A program made the position numbers and the translations under genes. The notes beneath the pieces were generated by a model. It saw only the letters and a program-made list of their open reading frames with translations. It searched no databases and was not told the DNA's origin. From Cladorhizidae sp. MBARI D1340-BT2 (lineage: Eukaryota; Porifera; Demospongiae; Poecilosclerida; Cladorhizidae): a stretch of DNA of 64,000 bases. Positions 10,654 through 20,709 of the stretch are shown here, in pieces. Location: the NCBI GenBank assembly GCA_028752905.1, contig JAQNBH010000004.1:36169765-36233764 (forward strand), read 5' to 3'. Each line of letters begins with the position of its first letter. Positions within the stretch are counted from its first letter, which is position 1.

Positions 10654-11647
10654 TTTTTTTCCCACATCTGAAACATTCGATTTGTTTCAAGTCCCTACCG
10701 GATGGAGAGTAGACACCTTTATTTCCCTCTGCATCTGGATGCTTCTGCTCCAGTGGTCTTGGGTGATTCCGAGTGTCCCTAGGTTCCGGTCCAAAACTCT
10801 CTCTCTGATCGGATTTCTTTGGTATTCCTCCTCCTTGTCGCTGACTGGACAAATAGCGTACAACAGCCTCACCCAGTTCCTCATAAGTGTCGAGGTGCAA
10901 CCGTCGCATCTGCCCCTCCAACCACCCTGGAAGACGCTTTAGTGCTAGCTCATAGAGCATAGTATCTCGTTCCGTCTTGTTGGAGGAGTCCAACCACTGG
11001 TGGAAGGACTGTTTGTACGACCTGAACCATCCATCGGGGTTAGTTCCGTCGAATGTCTGGTCAAATACCTTGGCTCGGTATGTTTCAGAGGTTACCTTGT
11101 AGATATTCAAGAGGGTTTCTTTGACCTGCTCGTAATTGGTCTGACTCAGTGCTGGCAGAGCTGCCACTCCTTGACCAGACAACGAACCTCTTAAGTAGTT
11201 CGCCCAATGTCGGGCTGGCCAACCATTCGCGCTGGCTGTCACCTCGAACATTTTCAGGTATGCGCCCATATCGTCGGTGCCTTCACTAAACTTCTGCAAG
11301 TTTATCTTGGGAGGTGCTATTTCTGCTGATGGTGGAGGAAATCGTGATGATAGGAGCTGAGCCCAACGTTCTTCTTGTCGTTCTTGACGTGCCTGCTCAC
11401 ACTCCCTTCGTTCTTCCTCTCGCTGTCTTTCTTCCTCCCTCTGTGCCTGTCTTTCTTCCTCTCGCTGAAGTCTTTCTTCCTCCCTCTGTGCTTGTCTTTC
11501 TTCTGCTTGAATGAATCGCGTCATCAGCAGCGTTCCAGATATAATAGATTCTTCAGCAATCGTTGCTTCTTCTGCCATACCATCCCTAGGAATTTTCCCA
11601 CTCCGTAACTGACGGTCTTCTCCAGGCCGCGCTCGTTCGTTAGACAT
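10433..11647 (-). pseudogene. Element 1 Gag (capsid and zinc knuckle), frame broken
   Basis: The likely start is the Met beginning MSNERARPGEDR at 11647; the frame is open a few codons further upstream. Residues roughly 50-110 are a highly charged Q/R/E coiled-coil region (repeats of QREEER). A capsid-type region follows (KINLQKF, WFRSYKQSFHQWLD, ELALKRLPGWLEG), then a basic Ser/Pro linker and the start of a CCHC zinc knuckle (ECFRCGKK). At the run of seven A residues inside the knuckle (10654-10660) the frame shifts: the remaining ligands GHFQKNC are in the +1 frame, which leads into protease. After the shift this frame encodes unrelated sequence to 10433. The lesion is probably an indel in the homopolymer. 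Confidence 0.85.
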
Positions 11648-11923
11648 GCTCGCTGGTTGTACAGAACACAATTAACCAATAGTAACCGCTCTAATAAACG
11701 ACAAAAGAAAAGGATACAACAGAAATATGCACTGTCCCTAGGGCTAACACTGTATTATATCCAAGGGTAGGGTTTTGTTTCACAGGCTCCTAGATACGAA
11801 TACCTGAGCCGTTTCCCTGCTAACGTAGCAATAGAGAAAAGAAAATAGCACAACGCGATGCTCCGACCAACTAGGAACTCCTGTCCAAGTTGTCTTCCAC
11901 TAGGATCCAACACTGTTTTGCTG

Positions 11924-11941
11924 ATCCCACCGCTGCCACCA
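11924..11941 (-). other. Element 1 tRNA primer-binding site (tRNA-Leu type)
   Basis: Two bases inside the 5' LTR, the minus strand reads TGGTGGCAGCGGTGGGAT. This is complementary to the 3' end of animal tRNA-Leu species ending ...CCCACCGCTGCCA plus CCA (family knowledge recalled, not searched). Element 2 has the same 15 bases at the same 2-base spacing. Confidence 0.75.
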
Positions 11942-11943
11942 AA

Positions 11944-12499
11944 TGTCAGAAACTGTCTCCCTGTGACCTCTTATAAGCCACTCGCAGTTTCTGATGACGC
12001 CAAACCCTTGTCTGAGAACCTAGATGCACCACACCTCTTGCCCTCAAGACCTTGGTAAGACCAATACACTAACCTCACTCCCTCACTAGAGCTTGTTAGG
12101 AATTAAAGAACAATAAAACAATGGCTCAAATGCACATTAAAACATATATCAATAAGCACAATATCACTAGTAATCTATCTCTTTCGATGATAGACTTACT
12201 CAGTCTTAATTGTCTTTCTTAATCGTTCGCTTTCTTTCTTTCTTTGTTCTTCTTCTCTCTTTGCTGTTCTTCTCTTTTATAGATTCTGTCACAGTTCACG
12301 TAGTGGTTTTGTGGGTAGTCTGTCTTCTCTGATCTCTGTGGTTTTACACCTTCTGATGTAGGTGAGTAATCAGGTGAGAGATTCCCACAGGTTGTTCCTC
12401 CTTTCCCAGAGGTGTCAGAGGCAGTCACAACGTGATTCCCACAGGTTGTTCCTCCTTCTCCAGAGGTGTCAGAGGCAGTTGTCAGGATGCTCCCTGACA
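11944..12499 (-). repeat. Element 1 right LTR (5' LTR of the minus-strand element)
   Basis: Same length and termini as the left LTR and about 99% identical by eye; differences include ACTAGC versus ACTCGC near the start and GTGAG versus GTGGG in the middle. The same 54-bp internal duplication is present. As the 5' LTR it should contain the promoter, reading leftward; I could not single out a TATA box with confidence. Confidence 0.93.
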
Positions 12500-13210
12500 T
12501 ACTCCCCTAGTTATATTGCTCATTATTTTTAAAAAATCTTCAGTAGGGTGGCCATGGATATGGTTGGCCCATTCTCCCATACTATGGCTACAGATATTTA
12601 CTCACTATCTGTGATTATGGGACATTTTTCCCAGAGGCATTCTCGATGAAAGCTACAACCAGCAGGGATTTTGTAGAGGCCTTAGTGGAGTTTTTAGCCT
12701 GGGTAGGTTTCCCTGATTAAATTTTAACAGAGAGAGGTTCAAATTTTTGTAGTAAATTAATCAAGAATTTCTCACCATGTCTGGCACTAAATCTATTAAT
12801 ACCTCTGCTTACCACCCTAAGACTGATGGCATCTGTGAACGATAGAATGGGAACCTTAAGAATGGCCTAAGGAAGAATGTTGAGAAGTTTGGAGGCCTAT
12901 GGCACAAGTCTATCCCATACTTCCTGTTTCATTTAATTAAATTCCACATGAATCCACAGGATTCACATCCTTTGAGTTAGCCTATGTGTGCAACCCAGGA
13001 GGACCACTGGGTGTGTTGAGGGGGGAGTGGGAAGAGCCAACCTCCAAGAATGAGAGATTGGTGTCATTCCATTTGACACCTATGCTAAGCCAGAGGTAGA
13101 CAGATACATGGCAGAGACCATGGAAGCCAAAACCAAGAACACAATGAAGAGATAGTATGACAGAACAGCTTGTGATCATACATTTGAGGTTGATGACCTG
13201 GTGTTTGCCA
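12500..13210 (+). pseudogene. Old Ty3/gypsy integrase remnant, right part
   Basis: Continues the domain interrupted by element 1. Plus-strand translation gives S-R-V-A-M-D-M-V-G-P-F (first catalytic Asp region) at about 12547-12580, then sequence with many stops and shifts, a YHP-like 'AYHPKTDGICER' region near 12808-12845, STGFTSFELAYVC near 12955, and a C-terminal segment (YDRTACDHTFEVDDLVFANR) at about 13156-13215. The middle Asp motif is degraded (LTERGSNF-like). The remnant is clearly much older than element 1. Confidence 0.7.
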
Positions 13211-14100
13211 ACCGACTTGACGATCTTGGAAAGAGATACGTGGAAGGATGCGTGATGGTGGGAGTGTGTGGAAGCATTCAACTTTGAACATTTCCCCAAC
13301 CAGCTGCCTCATCATGTCACTCTGTGTGCCTGAGATGGAGAAGCCACGACAGTCAGACAAGCAGCTGAACTCATTGACCACTACATGAGAGAGAGACAAC
13401 TGGACCTGTGTGCAGTAGGCATGAACAAGAAATAGAAGCAGGATGGCCAGACACAATTCACACCAGAGGCCAAAGAAGTCAAACCCTTCAGCAACAAGAG
13501 GAAGAGAAACCAGACAGTCAGAGCAGAACTGCTGAGGGACCCCCACGACATACACCTCAACATAAAAGTAAGGAGAAAGGTAAACATGATTTATCTAAAT
13601 ATTTTGACCCAGATCGAGGTGCCCAGCATTTTAACTGCAAAGACTGGAGGCATCTGAACATAAGCTGTCCAAAGAAGGTGCACCGAGTGGATGTCAAGTC
13701 CAGAGCTGAGGAGTTCCACGCAGAGAGATTGATCAATGGCAAACACATCAGACACATCAAACTGGATTCTGCAACCAACAGATGGTGGTCAAGTCAGATG
13801 TGGTGAACGATGACTGCTATATACTGGTGGGAGTATGTTATTGACAATAGCTAATGGTTCCACTGGAATGGCACCACTAGATAGGATGCAGGACAAAATT
13901 GATAGAATTGAATCCACCAAGACAGTGGCATTACTGGATGACATGGGATAGAATGTCATTTTTGGAATAGACACATGCCCTCCTTCAAAACATTGATGAA
14001 GAAGGTCATAGGGTTGAGTGAGTAATTGGAAGAGTTGGCAGTGTAACCGACAGATAACCAGCAGGCAATAGAAGTGTAAGGCATCCAGATGAGAAGACAA
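13211..14100 (+). pseudogene. Remnant of Gag (SCAN-like capsid end, zinc knuckle) and protease
   Basis: In shifted frames, about 13285-13400 reads as a helical segment (LPHHVTLC..., VRQAAELIDHYMRE) resembling the C-terminal capsid half of Gmr1-type Gag and the related vertebrate SCAN domain. A charged linker rich in Gln/Glu (13408-13600) leads to a degenerate zinc knuckle at about 13620-13675 (HFNCKDWRHLNISC, first Cys replaced by His). A protease-like segment follows (I-K-L-D-S-A-T-N-R near 13760). The remainder to 14100 is a stop-ridden protease tail (LLDDMG, VIFGIDTC). It is orientated with the following integrase and RNase H pieces. Confidence 0.65.
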
Positions 14101-14486
14101 GCTGAGCTAGAATGACATTGCAGAGAAGAAGACGACAGGGCTACACCAGCATCTGAAGCTAACCAAACCTGTCAGAAATACATATACCGGTATATTACTT
14201 AGACTCTTCTATGCTCTCATAGTCTAAAGACAAATCAAAGCAAAGTCGGCGTGAAAAAGGCTTGCCAGAAGAGGGACTGCTGAGCAGAAACAGCAAGCTG
14301 CTGATAACTGCGACTAACCTACATGTAGCTAGAAAGCAGAGAATGGACCCAATGTTCTACAAAGCAGGAGGAAAAGTGACTGCGAATGACAGTGACTGCC
14401 TGGGGACAGAAGACTTGCTTTATCACAACAGTAAGACCAGAGACTGAAACAAATTCATGTAGCTGCTACTCTCTCAGTGAAGGAGA

Positions 14487-15145
14487 GTGGAGGCTATCAG
14501 AACAGCCCACTGCAATCTACTTGCAGATCATCTTGGAAAGAAGAGAATGACAGATCATCTACTGTCTCGATTCTTCTGGCCTGGAATCAGAGCTGATATC
14601 GGAAGGGCCTGCCATTCTTGCAGAGAATGTCAGCATGCAGAACCAGGGGCAAAAGGGAAAGCTCAACTAATGCCTCTTCCATTGATTGGTGTGCCATTTA
14701 GATGCATGGCAATGGACATTGTGGAACCACTAAGGCGTTCTCACAAGGGTAACAAATTAGTATCGACACTAATGGATTTAGCTTCCTGTTTCTCAGAGGC
14801 AGTGCCACTGAGACGGATTGATACTAAGACTTTGCAGATGCTCTTATTGACATCTTTGCCAGAATAGACATACCAGAAGGAATAATCTCCAACAGAGGAT
14901 CAAACTTCAAGTCGGATCTAATGAGAGAGTTTATAAGTATCAAACACATGAGAACATCACCATACTATCCTGAGATCGATGGAATGCTTGAATGCTTTAT
15001 CGGCACTCTGAAGTCAATGCTCAAGAAGAATGTCAGAGACCTGAAGGACAGGAACAGAATACCATACCTTCTCTTTGCCTACAGAGAAACACCTCACTCC
15101 ATCACAGGCTTACACCCTTTGAACTGGTATATGGGTGGGATGTGA
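14487..15145 (+). pseudogene. Remnant Ty3/gypsy integrase
   Basis: The zinc domain is well preserved (H-C-N-L-L-A-D-H-L-G and C-H-S-C-R-E-C), followed by the first catalytic Asp (MAMDIVEPL). The frame stops at 14865, but the next part continues in another frame with I-S-N-R-G-S-N-F (the family has D-R/Q-G, so the second catalytic Asp appears changed to Asn), then SPYYPEIDGMLECF (Glu retained) and YRETPHSITGLHPL. It lies downstream of gag/protease and upstream of RNase H, consistent with integrase preceding RT in this element too, although most of RT is missing. Confidence 0.75.
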
Positions 15146-15299
15146 GGGGACCTCTCTGAGAGACGTGAAATGCAGGCAAGAAGGCTGACCAATCAATTGT
15201 AAATTTTTCTCACAAGTCTGCAGGCTTGTCGGATCTTTACAAGGAAGAATGCACCAAATCTCATCCAATGGATAGACAAACTGGTGATTGGCTTCTATG

Positions 15300-15766
15300 A
15301 ACTCAAACAGGAGCTGCTACTCAGACAATCTGTGTTGATGTGTCCATATCCTAACAGGAAATACTACCTGCAGATTGCCATTTGAGAATGGGGGATTGGT
15401 GTAGTTCTCAGCCAGCTAGATGACTGCGGAGAGCAGAATACCTGGTGGCATACTTCAGCTGTAAATTTTGACTGAGGGAGACCTGTTACTCAACTGTAGA
15501 GAAGGTGGGCCTGGCTCTGGTTAATTCACTCAGGCACTATGAGGTCTACTTAGTCAGAAAAAAGTTTGTAATCCAGATGAATCATCATGCCTTATGCTAC
15601 ATCAAGTGTATAAACAACACTAATGGACGGCTCATGAGATGGGCTCTGATTTTTCAGCCATTTGATTTCGATGTTACCTACCATCCTAGGACAGCAAATG
15701 CCAATGCTGATGCTCTCTCCAGGAAAACTTGGGAAAGATGGCCAGTGACTGAACAAGAAGGGGGAA
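15300..15766 (+). pseudogene. Remnant RNase H
   Basis: Degenerate RNase H starts near 15355 (Y-Y-L-Q-I-A-I..., GIGVVLSQL) and continues in an open frame from 15505: ALVNSLRHYEVYL, VIQMNHHALCY (family TDH, Asp changed to Asn), NGRLMRWALIFQPFDFDV and ANANADALSRK. It ends with EQEGGMSETG, where the polypurine tract (GAAGGGGGAA) meets an LTR. RT itself is absent between integrase and this domain. Confidence 0.75.
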
Positions 15767-16199
15767 TGTCAGAAACCGGCACTGGGATAAAGGAACAGCT
15801 GTTAATATATTATCTTAGTTAACACCTCACATTTGTTGATGATTTAACTAATTATTTAGGTGTGAGGATCATTCTGACTTTTTACTTTTAGCTGTATGTG
15901 ATTTGTCCATTTTGTATTTGCAGTGGAGTGCCTACTTTAAGGAAGCTCTCCACGGCCTCATTGTGTTCTGTTCTGTTCGGTTGTGTTCTGTTCTGCTACT
16001 AATGTTACTGCAACTATTGTTCTCTATTAGACTCGAGTTCTGTGTGTTAGTTATCTTTAACCAATCCTGTGTCCTAACATTGCATAGAGGCTCCTTTAGC
16101 CAGATATAGGCTAAACACCAGAAAGATCATTAATAAACCTGGTCTAACCATGGAGGTGTCCATGTGTATTATATTGTTGAATCCAAACCCCTCACTTCA
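15767..16199 (+). repeat. Probable LTR of the remnant element
   Basis: Starts TGTCAGAAACC directly after a polypurine tract, as for the 3' LTR of a plus-strand element. The right boundary is inferred from the last CA (CACTTCA) before RT-like coding sequence starts at about 16200. It contains an AATAAA at about 16130. No second copy is seen, so the right boundary is uncertain. Confidence 0.5.
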
Positions 16200-17115
16200 C
16201 CACCCTATCATATCTCCCATTCAAGAGTACACAAGGTGAAGGAGGAAATCATCCAGGTGCTGCGGGCTGTAATGATGCATGTGAGCAGAAGTCCATAGGC
16301 AGCACTAATTGTGCTAGTCCCAAAGAAAGATGGCAGCCTTAGCATCTGTGATAACTACAGAGAGCTCAACATGATGACTAAACCAGATACTTTTCCAATG
16401 CCAAGGTTGGAAGAATCGATGGCTTGGCAACTCCCGAATACATGACAACCCTGGAACTCACTCAGGGCTATCTTGAAGAACAATCAAGGGAAAAGACGGC
16501 CTTAACCACCCCGTTTGGCGAGTATGAATTTTTGGTGATGCCTTTTGTCCTTATAAATTGCTTATTTTCTGATGTGGCAAGTTAAGCATCTGCGAATATG
16601 GATGGCCTTGTTATCTTTAGTTGAGCCTGGGAGGAACATCTCACCCATGTTAGTGACACCCTAACCAGACTGGCCAAAGCAGGTCTGTAACTTAAGATTT
16701 CCAAGTGTCAGATCGCAATGTCCAAATGCCTTTACTTGGGACATGTGGTGGAACCAGGTCAGACCCGAAGTGGCCAAGATAGGGGCAATCTGAGGTTTCG
16801 TGCGACCATGAAAAAAGATGGACATCTGGCATTTATAGGCCTCACAGGGAACCTCAGGAGATTTGGTACCAAATTGTGCATCTATTTCTGCCACCCTTTA
16901 CAGATCTGACCAAAAAAGACTGTCCAGACAAGCGAAGATGGACATCACAAAATCAAGATGCAATTGATAAATTTAAGTTGGCCCTAACATCTGACCCCAT
17001 CCTCCGTGGAGCAGATTATAGAAGATTTTATCTTCCAGTCAGATGCCTCGGACATGGGGTTTGGAGAAGAACAGAACCTAATTTTTGGGGTAATGCACAT
17101 TTATCGGGCTCCATA
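16200..17115 (+). pseudogene. Remnant reverse transcriptase and RT/RNase H connection
   Basis: Translation in changing frames shows HKVKEEI-like sequence at the start (VHKVKEEIIQVL), then VLVPKKDGSL and D-N-Y-R-E-L-N (palm motif; the family has CVDYRELN). A degraded catalytic region and KCLYLGHVV follow near 16720, and at 16880-17060 come T-D-L-T-K-K-D-C and ALTSDPILR, typical of the link to RNase H. It abuts the LTR at 16199, so the order here (LTR then RT) reflects nesting or recombination of two old elements. Confidence 0.7.
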
Positions 17116-17119
17116 TAGA

Positions 17120-18960
17120 GTCGGCGGGATTTCCCCATTTCCCCTTCTCCCCTTTCTCTAAAAAAATATTGTGGTCTAATTAAACATCAAGAAGTTCTGT
17201 GCTCTAGTGCATTATATGTGGTGGGTTCTGAGAACAGGCTCAATCTTACAGAAAACTAATTGTTCAGAGTATTCTGGCTTCTCAGTTGTTAAATCTGCTC
17301 ATTCATAGTCTCAGCTTTCAGGTTTCCTTATCTTGTATTTTGGATGGAACTACCAGCTGATTCTGCAGGCAGTTGTTTAAGTTACATAATTCTGAATTGT
17401 TTCCAATAAGTTGCCTCAAACTCATTGCAGGATGTTTTCAATGCCATCTAGTGTGCAACACAACCTCAAGTGGAGAATCAGCAAAACTCGGTGTTGCTTT
17501 TAGAATTGTGTAAGGTGTTGAGAGGGGGGAAATTATGGTTTGTGAAAATATGAGTGGCTGACATGTGGAAATATATCCATACCACCTGAAGTCATTTCCA
17601 TGCCTTTCCTCCCAACTATTGAGAGCAACCTGGCTCTATTGGATATTTGCTAGGATATTGTCTAGGATATTGGTTACTTTCTTCCCCTCAAAAATAAAAA
17701 TGTAGCTGAGACATCTCTTGACCTTCTATGTTGACAGTCTGAGCTTCACATCAATATTTGCACAAGTCCAATGTTTTTCATTTGTCTTTAGAGCAAGTAG
17801 TTCTGCATGGATATTCTAGACAATCCAGTTGCTCTTCAGCAATTTTTTTGTTATTTTTGTAACTTCTCTATGACTAATCCAGTTCTGATTGATATACTTG
17901 CACCTAAATTCTGATGTGACCTTTTCAACCTGTTTGACCTACATCATAAAAAAATTTTAAAGTAGATTTATTAAATATTTTGCTCATTTGTGGAGTAAAC
18001 TCTTATGGTGTCATATAGATCACCCATAGCAACCTCAAACCTCAATTGTTTTGTAATGACTCACCAGTGTATGCACTACTTTCATTGGGTGGGGATTTCC
18101 CCTGTAGCAGACTCTTCCCCCTCCCCCCTAGATGGTGTTTGTTTTCTTTGTTGTTTGTTTGTGTGTCTTGAAAACCACCAAGATTTCATGAAATGGTATG
18201 TTACTTATTGTTGCTCCCTTTTCAGGCACAAACATTTTTCTCACTCTCATTAGAAAATAGAATTCTGTATAAAATCCTGTCAATCTTTATGGCACTAAAA
18301 AGGTTTGGCCATAGTAGTACAAAACCAGCCAGGAAAAATTCAAGCAAGTACAAAACCAGGAAGGTAAACTCGAAGCTCAAAGAAGGGAAAAGGTTCTGGT
18401 AAGATGGTGTCCTCTGGTCTGACAGAGAAAGTGGGCAGCGATAAGGTAGCTATGGATTTTTTTCCCTGGCTCACATATGCATAATTTGTGTGAAAATATG
18501 AAATTAATGAGGAGTTATTTTCATAACATAACGAAATTACTCTGTGTTATTTGTGTTTGCATTTGTGTTTGTATGTAACTATGTCTGTTTTGTGTGTGTA
18601 TGAATTTGTGTGTGTGTTTATACAGTGTGATTGTAGTATGTGCATCTGTATTTATGTGTGTATGTTTGTTTATCGGCTACTGTATGCACTGTGTGTGAGT
18701 GTGTATATATGTATGAATGTATGTTTTATTTGTATTTGTGTGTGTGTATATGGTGGGTGGTTGTGTGTGCATGCATCTGTATGTATGTGTGCTTACGTGT
18801 GTGTGTGGTTGTGTGTGAGTGTATTTATGTGTGTGCATGTGTGTGGTGAGCTATACAAATGAGAGTGCATGCAATGATCAGAAGGATTTGAATGTCTATT
18901 GTTTGTACAGGCCTCTACTTTTGGGGTAGTAAAGAATCCACCAATAGCTCACGACATGTA
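17120..18960 (+). repeat. Duplicated block A (paralogue of 42985-44760 and 54290-55060)
   Basis: Shares long collinear similarity with blocks B and C: GGGATTTCCCC..., GTGGTGGGTTCTGAG-type segments, 'AGATGGTGTTT', 'TACAAAACCAGCCAG', and a TG-rich microsatellite at 18550-18850. A potential splice donor (GATAAG/GT, exon end 18445) and acceptor (TACAG/GCC, exon start 18911) are conserved in all three blocks. In this copy the joined frame continues for about 40 codons after the acceptor. I recognise no protein domain. Confidence 0.7.
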
Positions 18961-19180
18961 TAATATGTATACAGTAAGAGCTTCCAGAAAACCATCTAAT
19001 GGTTGTTGTTGTAACTCTCCCCTTCCCCCTCCCTCCTAGCCCTCACCCATAAACACAAACACACACACACCCATACTATAAAACATATTTTGTGAGGGGG
19101 TGGATTGAATAAACTGATAGGTAGATAAGAATGAATATTGAAACAAACTTAAGGGGGACTTAAATCTCTAAAACCAGCTT
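18961..19180. other. Spacer with short CA-rich run
   Basis: Contains ACACAAACACACACACAC near 19055 and a segment similar to 49740-49900 (GTGAGGGG, TGGAT(T/A)GAATAAAC, TTGAAACAAA). It is part of the repeated environment of the receptor copies. Confidence 0.5.
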
Positions 19181-19182
19181 AA

Positions 19183-19953
19183 TCACTTTTCTAGTTCTTT
19201 TATTGTTATTGGACACAACACATATCTGCAGCACATGCTATGTCTTGTTACTATTGTTGATGATACCCATGTAGGGGACTGCATATTACCACATGACCTG
19301 GTCATGTCACAGTAGACATTAATAGAGGAGCCATTGGAGGACTTGACATGATACATGCCAGAGAGAGAAGTGGAAGAAAGTTGCTCAATAGTAGCACAAG
19401 AAGGGAATGTAAGTCCAGTTTCATCCACAAGAAGAGCCTCTTGAGTTATGTTATTATCTCCAGTAGCTTGAGCAATAATCTGATTAACAAAGCTGAGTGG
19501 AATGGATATACTGTTAGTAATATATTCCAAGTGGTTGATGACCTCCTTATCAAGTCTAGTGAAGTTGGTGGAAGTGCTGCTCTGTAGCTGCAGAGTGATG
19601 AGCCTGCACTGAGTCTGTCATTTAATTCAATTCTGAATCGTGTATCAGTCATGATAGATTCCTTGCTAAATGAGGTTAATTGGAGTAGAACTACCTCAGC
19701 ATTGAGCTTGAAAATTGTTAGAATTGCTGCAATTAAAGCTACTAGCAGATGCACTTTAATCAACATTTTTGGCTCTTTGTAAAATCTTTCTTTTTCTGTT
19801 TTTAACATCATTTTCAATGTAGCAGGAGGATGGAATGGTTGTAGTAGTTGTGTTGTTGACTATTTCATACATAGGAGTAGCAGAATAGCAAACATTGTCC
19901 TTCACATAATAATTGAGATCACACTCATTAGCTTCATCAGCACTCATCTTCAA
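19183..19953 (-). pseudogene. Receptor copy A: broken, truncated fibrinogen-like membrane protein gene
   Basis: On the minus strand a frame starts at 19953 or 19947 (MSADEANECDLNYYV...). It encodes a tail with tyrosine motifs (DLNYYV, TPMYEIV) like those of copy C, then stops. A shifted frame carries a damaged membrane and stalk segment (LLVALIAAILTI, LNAEVVLLQ). A third carries the start of the ectodomain (FVNQIIAQATGDNNITQEALLVD, MYHVKSSNGSSINVYCDMTRSCGN). Similarity to the intact gene ends abruptly near 19285; the rest of the ectodomain is missing. At least two frameshifts and the truncation make it a pseudogene. It lies inverted relative to block A. Confidence 0.85.
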
Positions 19954-20019
19954 ACGATTATAGAAAGCTAAAGAGGAAAGTGTATGCCCACAACAGCACC
20001 TGAATTATATGTCCAACTG

Positions 20020-20290
20020 ACTTCCTAGAATGCGGAGCATTGATCAATACTAATAAGGGAACAAGACTGGAACAGGAAGTATTGTTAATTTTGTAGTGGG
20101 GATGCCACACCCCATTTAAGAGTCAATGGGCACATGTGCATTGAAGACACTTTAAGATGTTCTGTGCAAGTTCTTTGGTGTCTCAAGATCCACCCTCTAC
20201 TACAGAGGTGGATTCGCACCTTTTTGATAGAACTCACTAGTTGATAGATCACCTACCACAGTGCTATGCTCACTATACCGAGTCATTAAA
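20020..20290 (-). repeat. tRNA-derived SINE-like repeat (copy near receptor A)
   Basis: On the minus strand, sequence resembling a Pol III box A (TAGCACTGTGGTAGGTGATC) is followed about 40 bases later by a box B-like GGTGCGAATCC, then a non-tRNA body. A diverged copy in the opposite orientation is at 55990-56215. Both lie just upstream of a receptor copy, so they may have been duplicated with it rather than inserted separately. Confidence 0.5.
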
Positions 20291-20648
20291 AGCATGTATC
20301 AAGATTACACTTTTCTATTTGCTGTATAATAATTTTACTTACACAGCTACCTCTCAAGTGAAACAAAACCTTCCTGGCATATCAGTCCATCCATCAATGA
20401 TAATACCTGTTTTGTAACTATATATTACTCCATAAAAACAGATATTATAGTCGTGTGGGCCAATAACAGCAAGCCTAGGAATGACCAAGAGTAATGGGAT
20501 ATGTCTTGGTCAAGAACAAAGGTTAATGGGAAGGCTCAGCAACCTAGTATATGGCAAACTTTGTTATATTGTGTTGCCCCATGTCATGCATGTGTGAAGA
20601 AGGGGAATGCATGCACATGCAAATGTGCACTATCATTGATTAATACAT
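20291..20648. other. Spacer without recognised features
   Basis: AT-rich sequence with no convincing frame or repeat structure. Confidence 0.4.
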
Positions 20649-20706
20649 AGCACCATAATTAGATTACAATTACCAATTATCATTATTGGTAATCTAATTA
20701 TGGTGT
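20649..20706. repeat. Inverted repeat (hairpin) flanking the hAT element
   Basis: CACCATAATTAGATTAC at the left is matched by its complement GTAATCTAATTATGGTG at the right, separated by about 20 bases that contain an imperfect inner palindrome. It may be a small palindromic MITE or a cruciform-prone target site. It ends four bases before the hAT terminus. Confidence 0.6.
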
Positions 20707-20709
20707 TAT

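Larger units (their letters stand above)
6678..12499 (-). mobile_element. Element 1: Ty3/gypsy LTR retrotransposon, Gmr1-like domain order
   Basis: Two 556-bp direct LTRs (6678-7233 and 11944-12499) begin TGTCAG and end CTGACA. By eye they differ at about four positions. Flanks TACCC (6673-6677) and TACTC (12500-12504) are a near-perfect 5-bp target duplication. Reading the minus strand from the right LTR: a leucine-tRNA-type primer site, Gag, protease, integrase, reverse transcriptase, RNase H, a polypurine tract and the left LTR. Integrase before RT is the order of Gmr1-like elements, not of standard Ty3/gypsy. Catalytic motifs survive, but the frame is broken in several places, so the copy cannot express an intact Gag-Pol. 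Confidence 0.92.

Noticed and set aside
7096..11608. Plus-strand frames opposite element 1
   Set aside because: Antisense shadows of Gag-Pol on the minus strand; no recognisable domains.
12219..12500. 93-codon frame in the right LTR of element 1 as an independent gene
   Set aside because: It is the LTR-encoded Pol tail repeated in the other LTR.
12982..14100. Minus-strand frames of 68-156 codons
   Set aside because: Antisense to the gag/protease remnant, with no domain of their own.
18551..18862. Cys/Tyr/Val-rich 103-codon frame as a secreted cysteine-rich peptide
   Set aside because: It is translation of a TG-rich microsatellite shared with 44500-44690 and 54770-54975, without conserved length.
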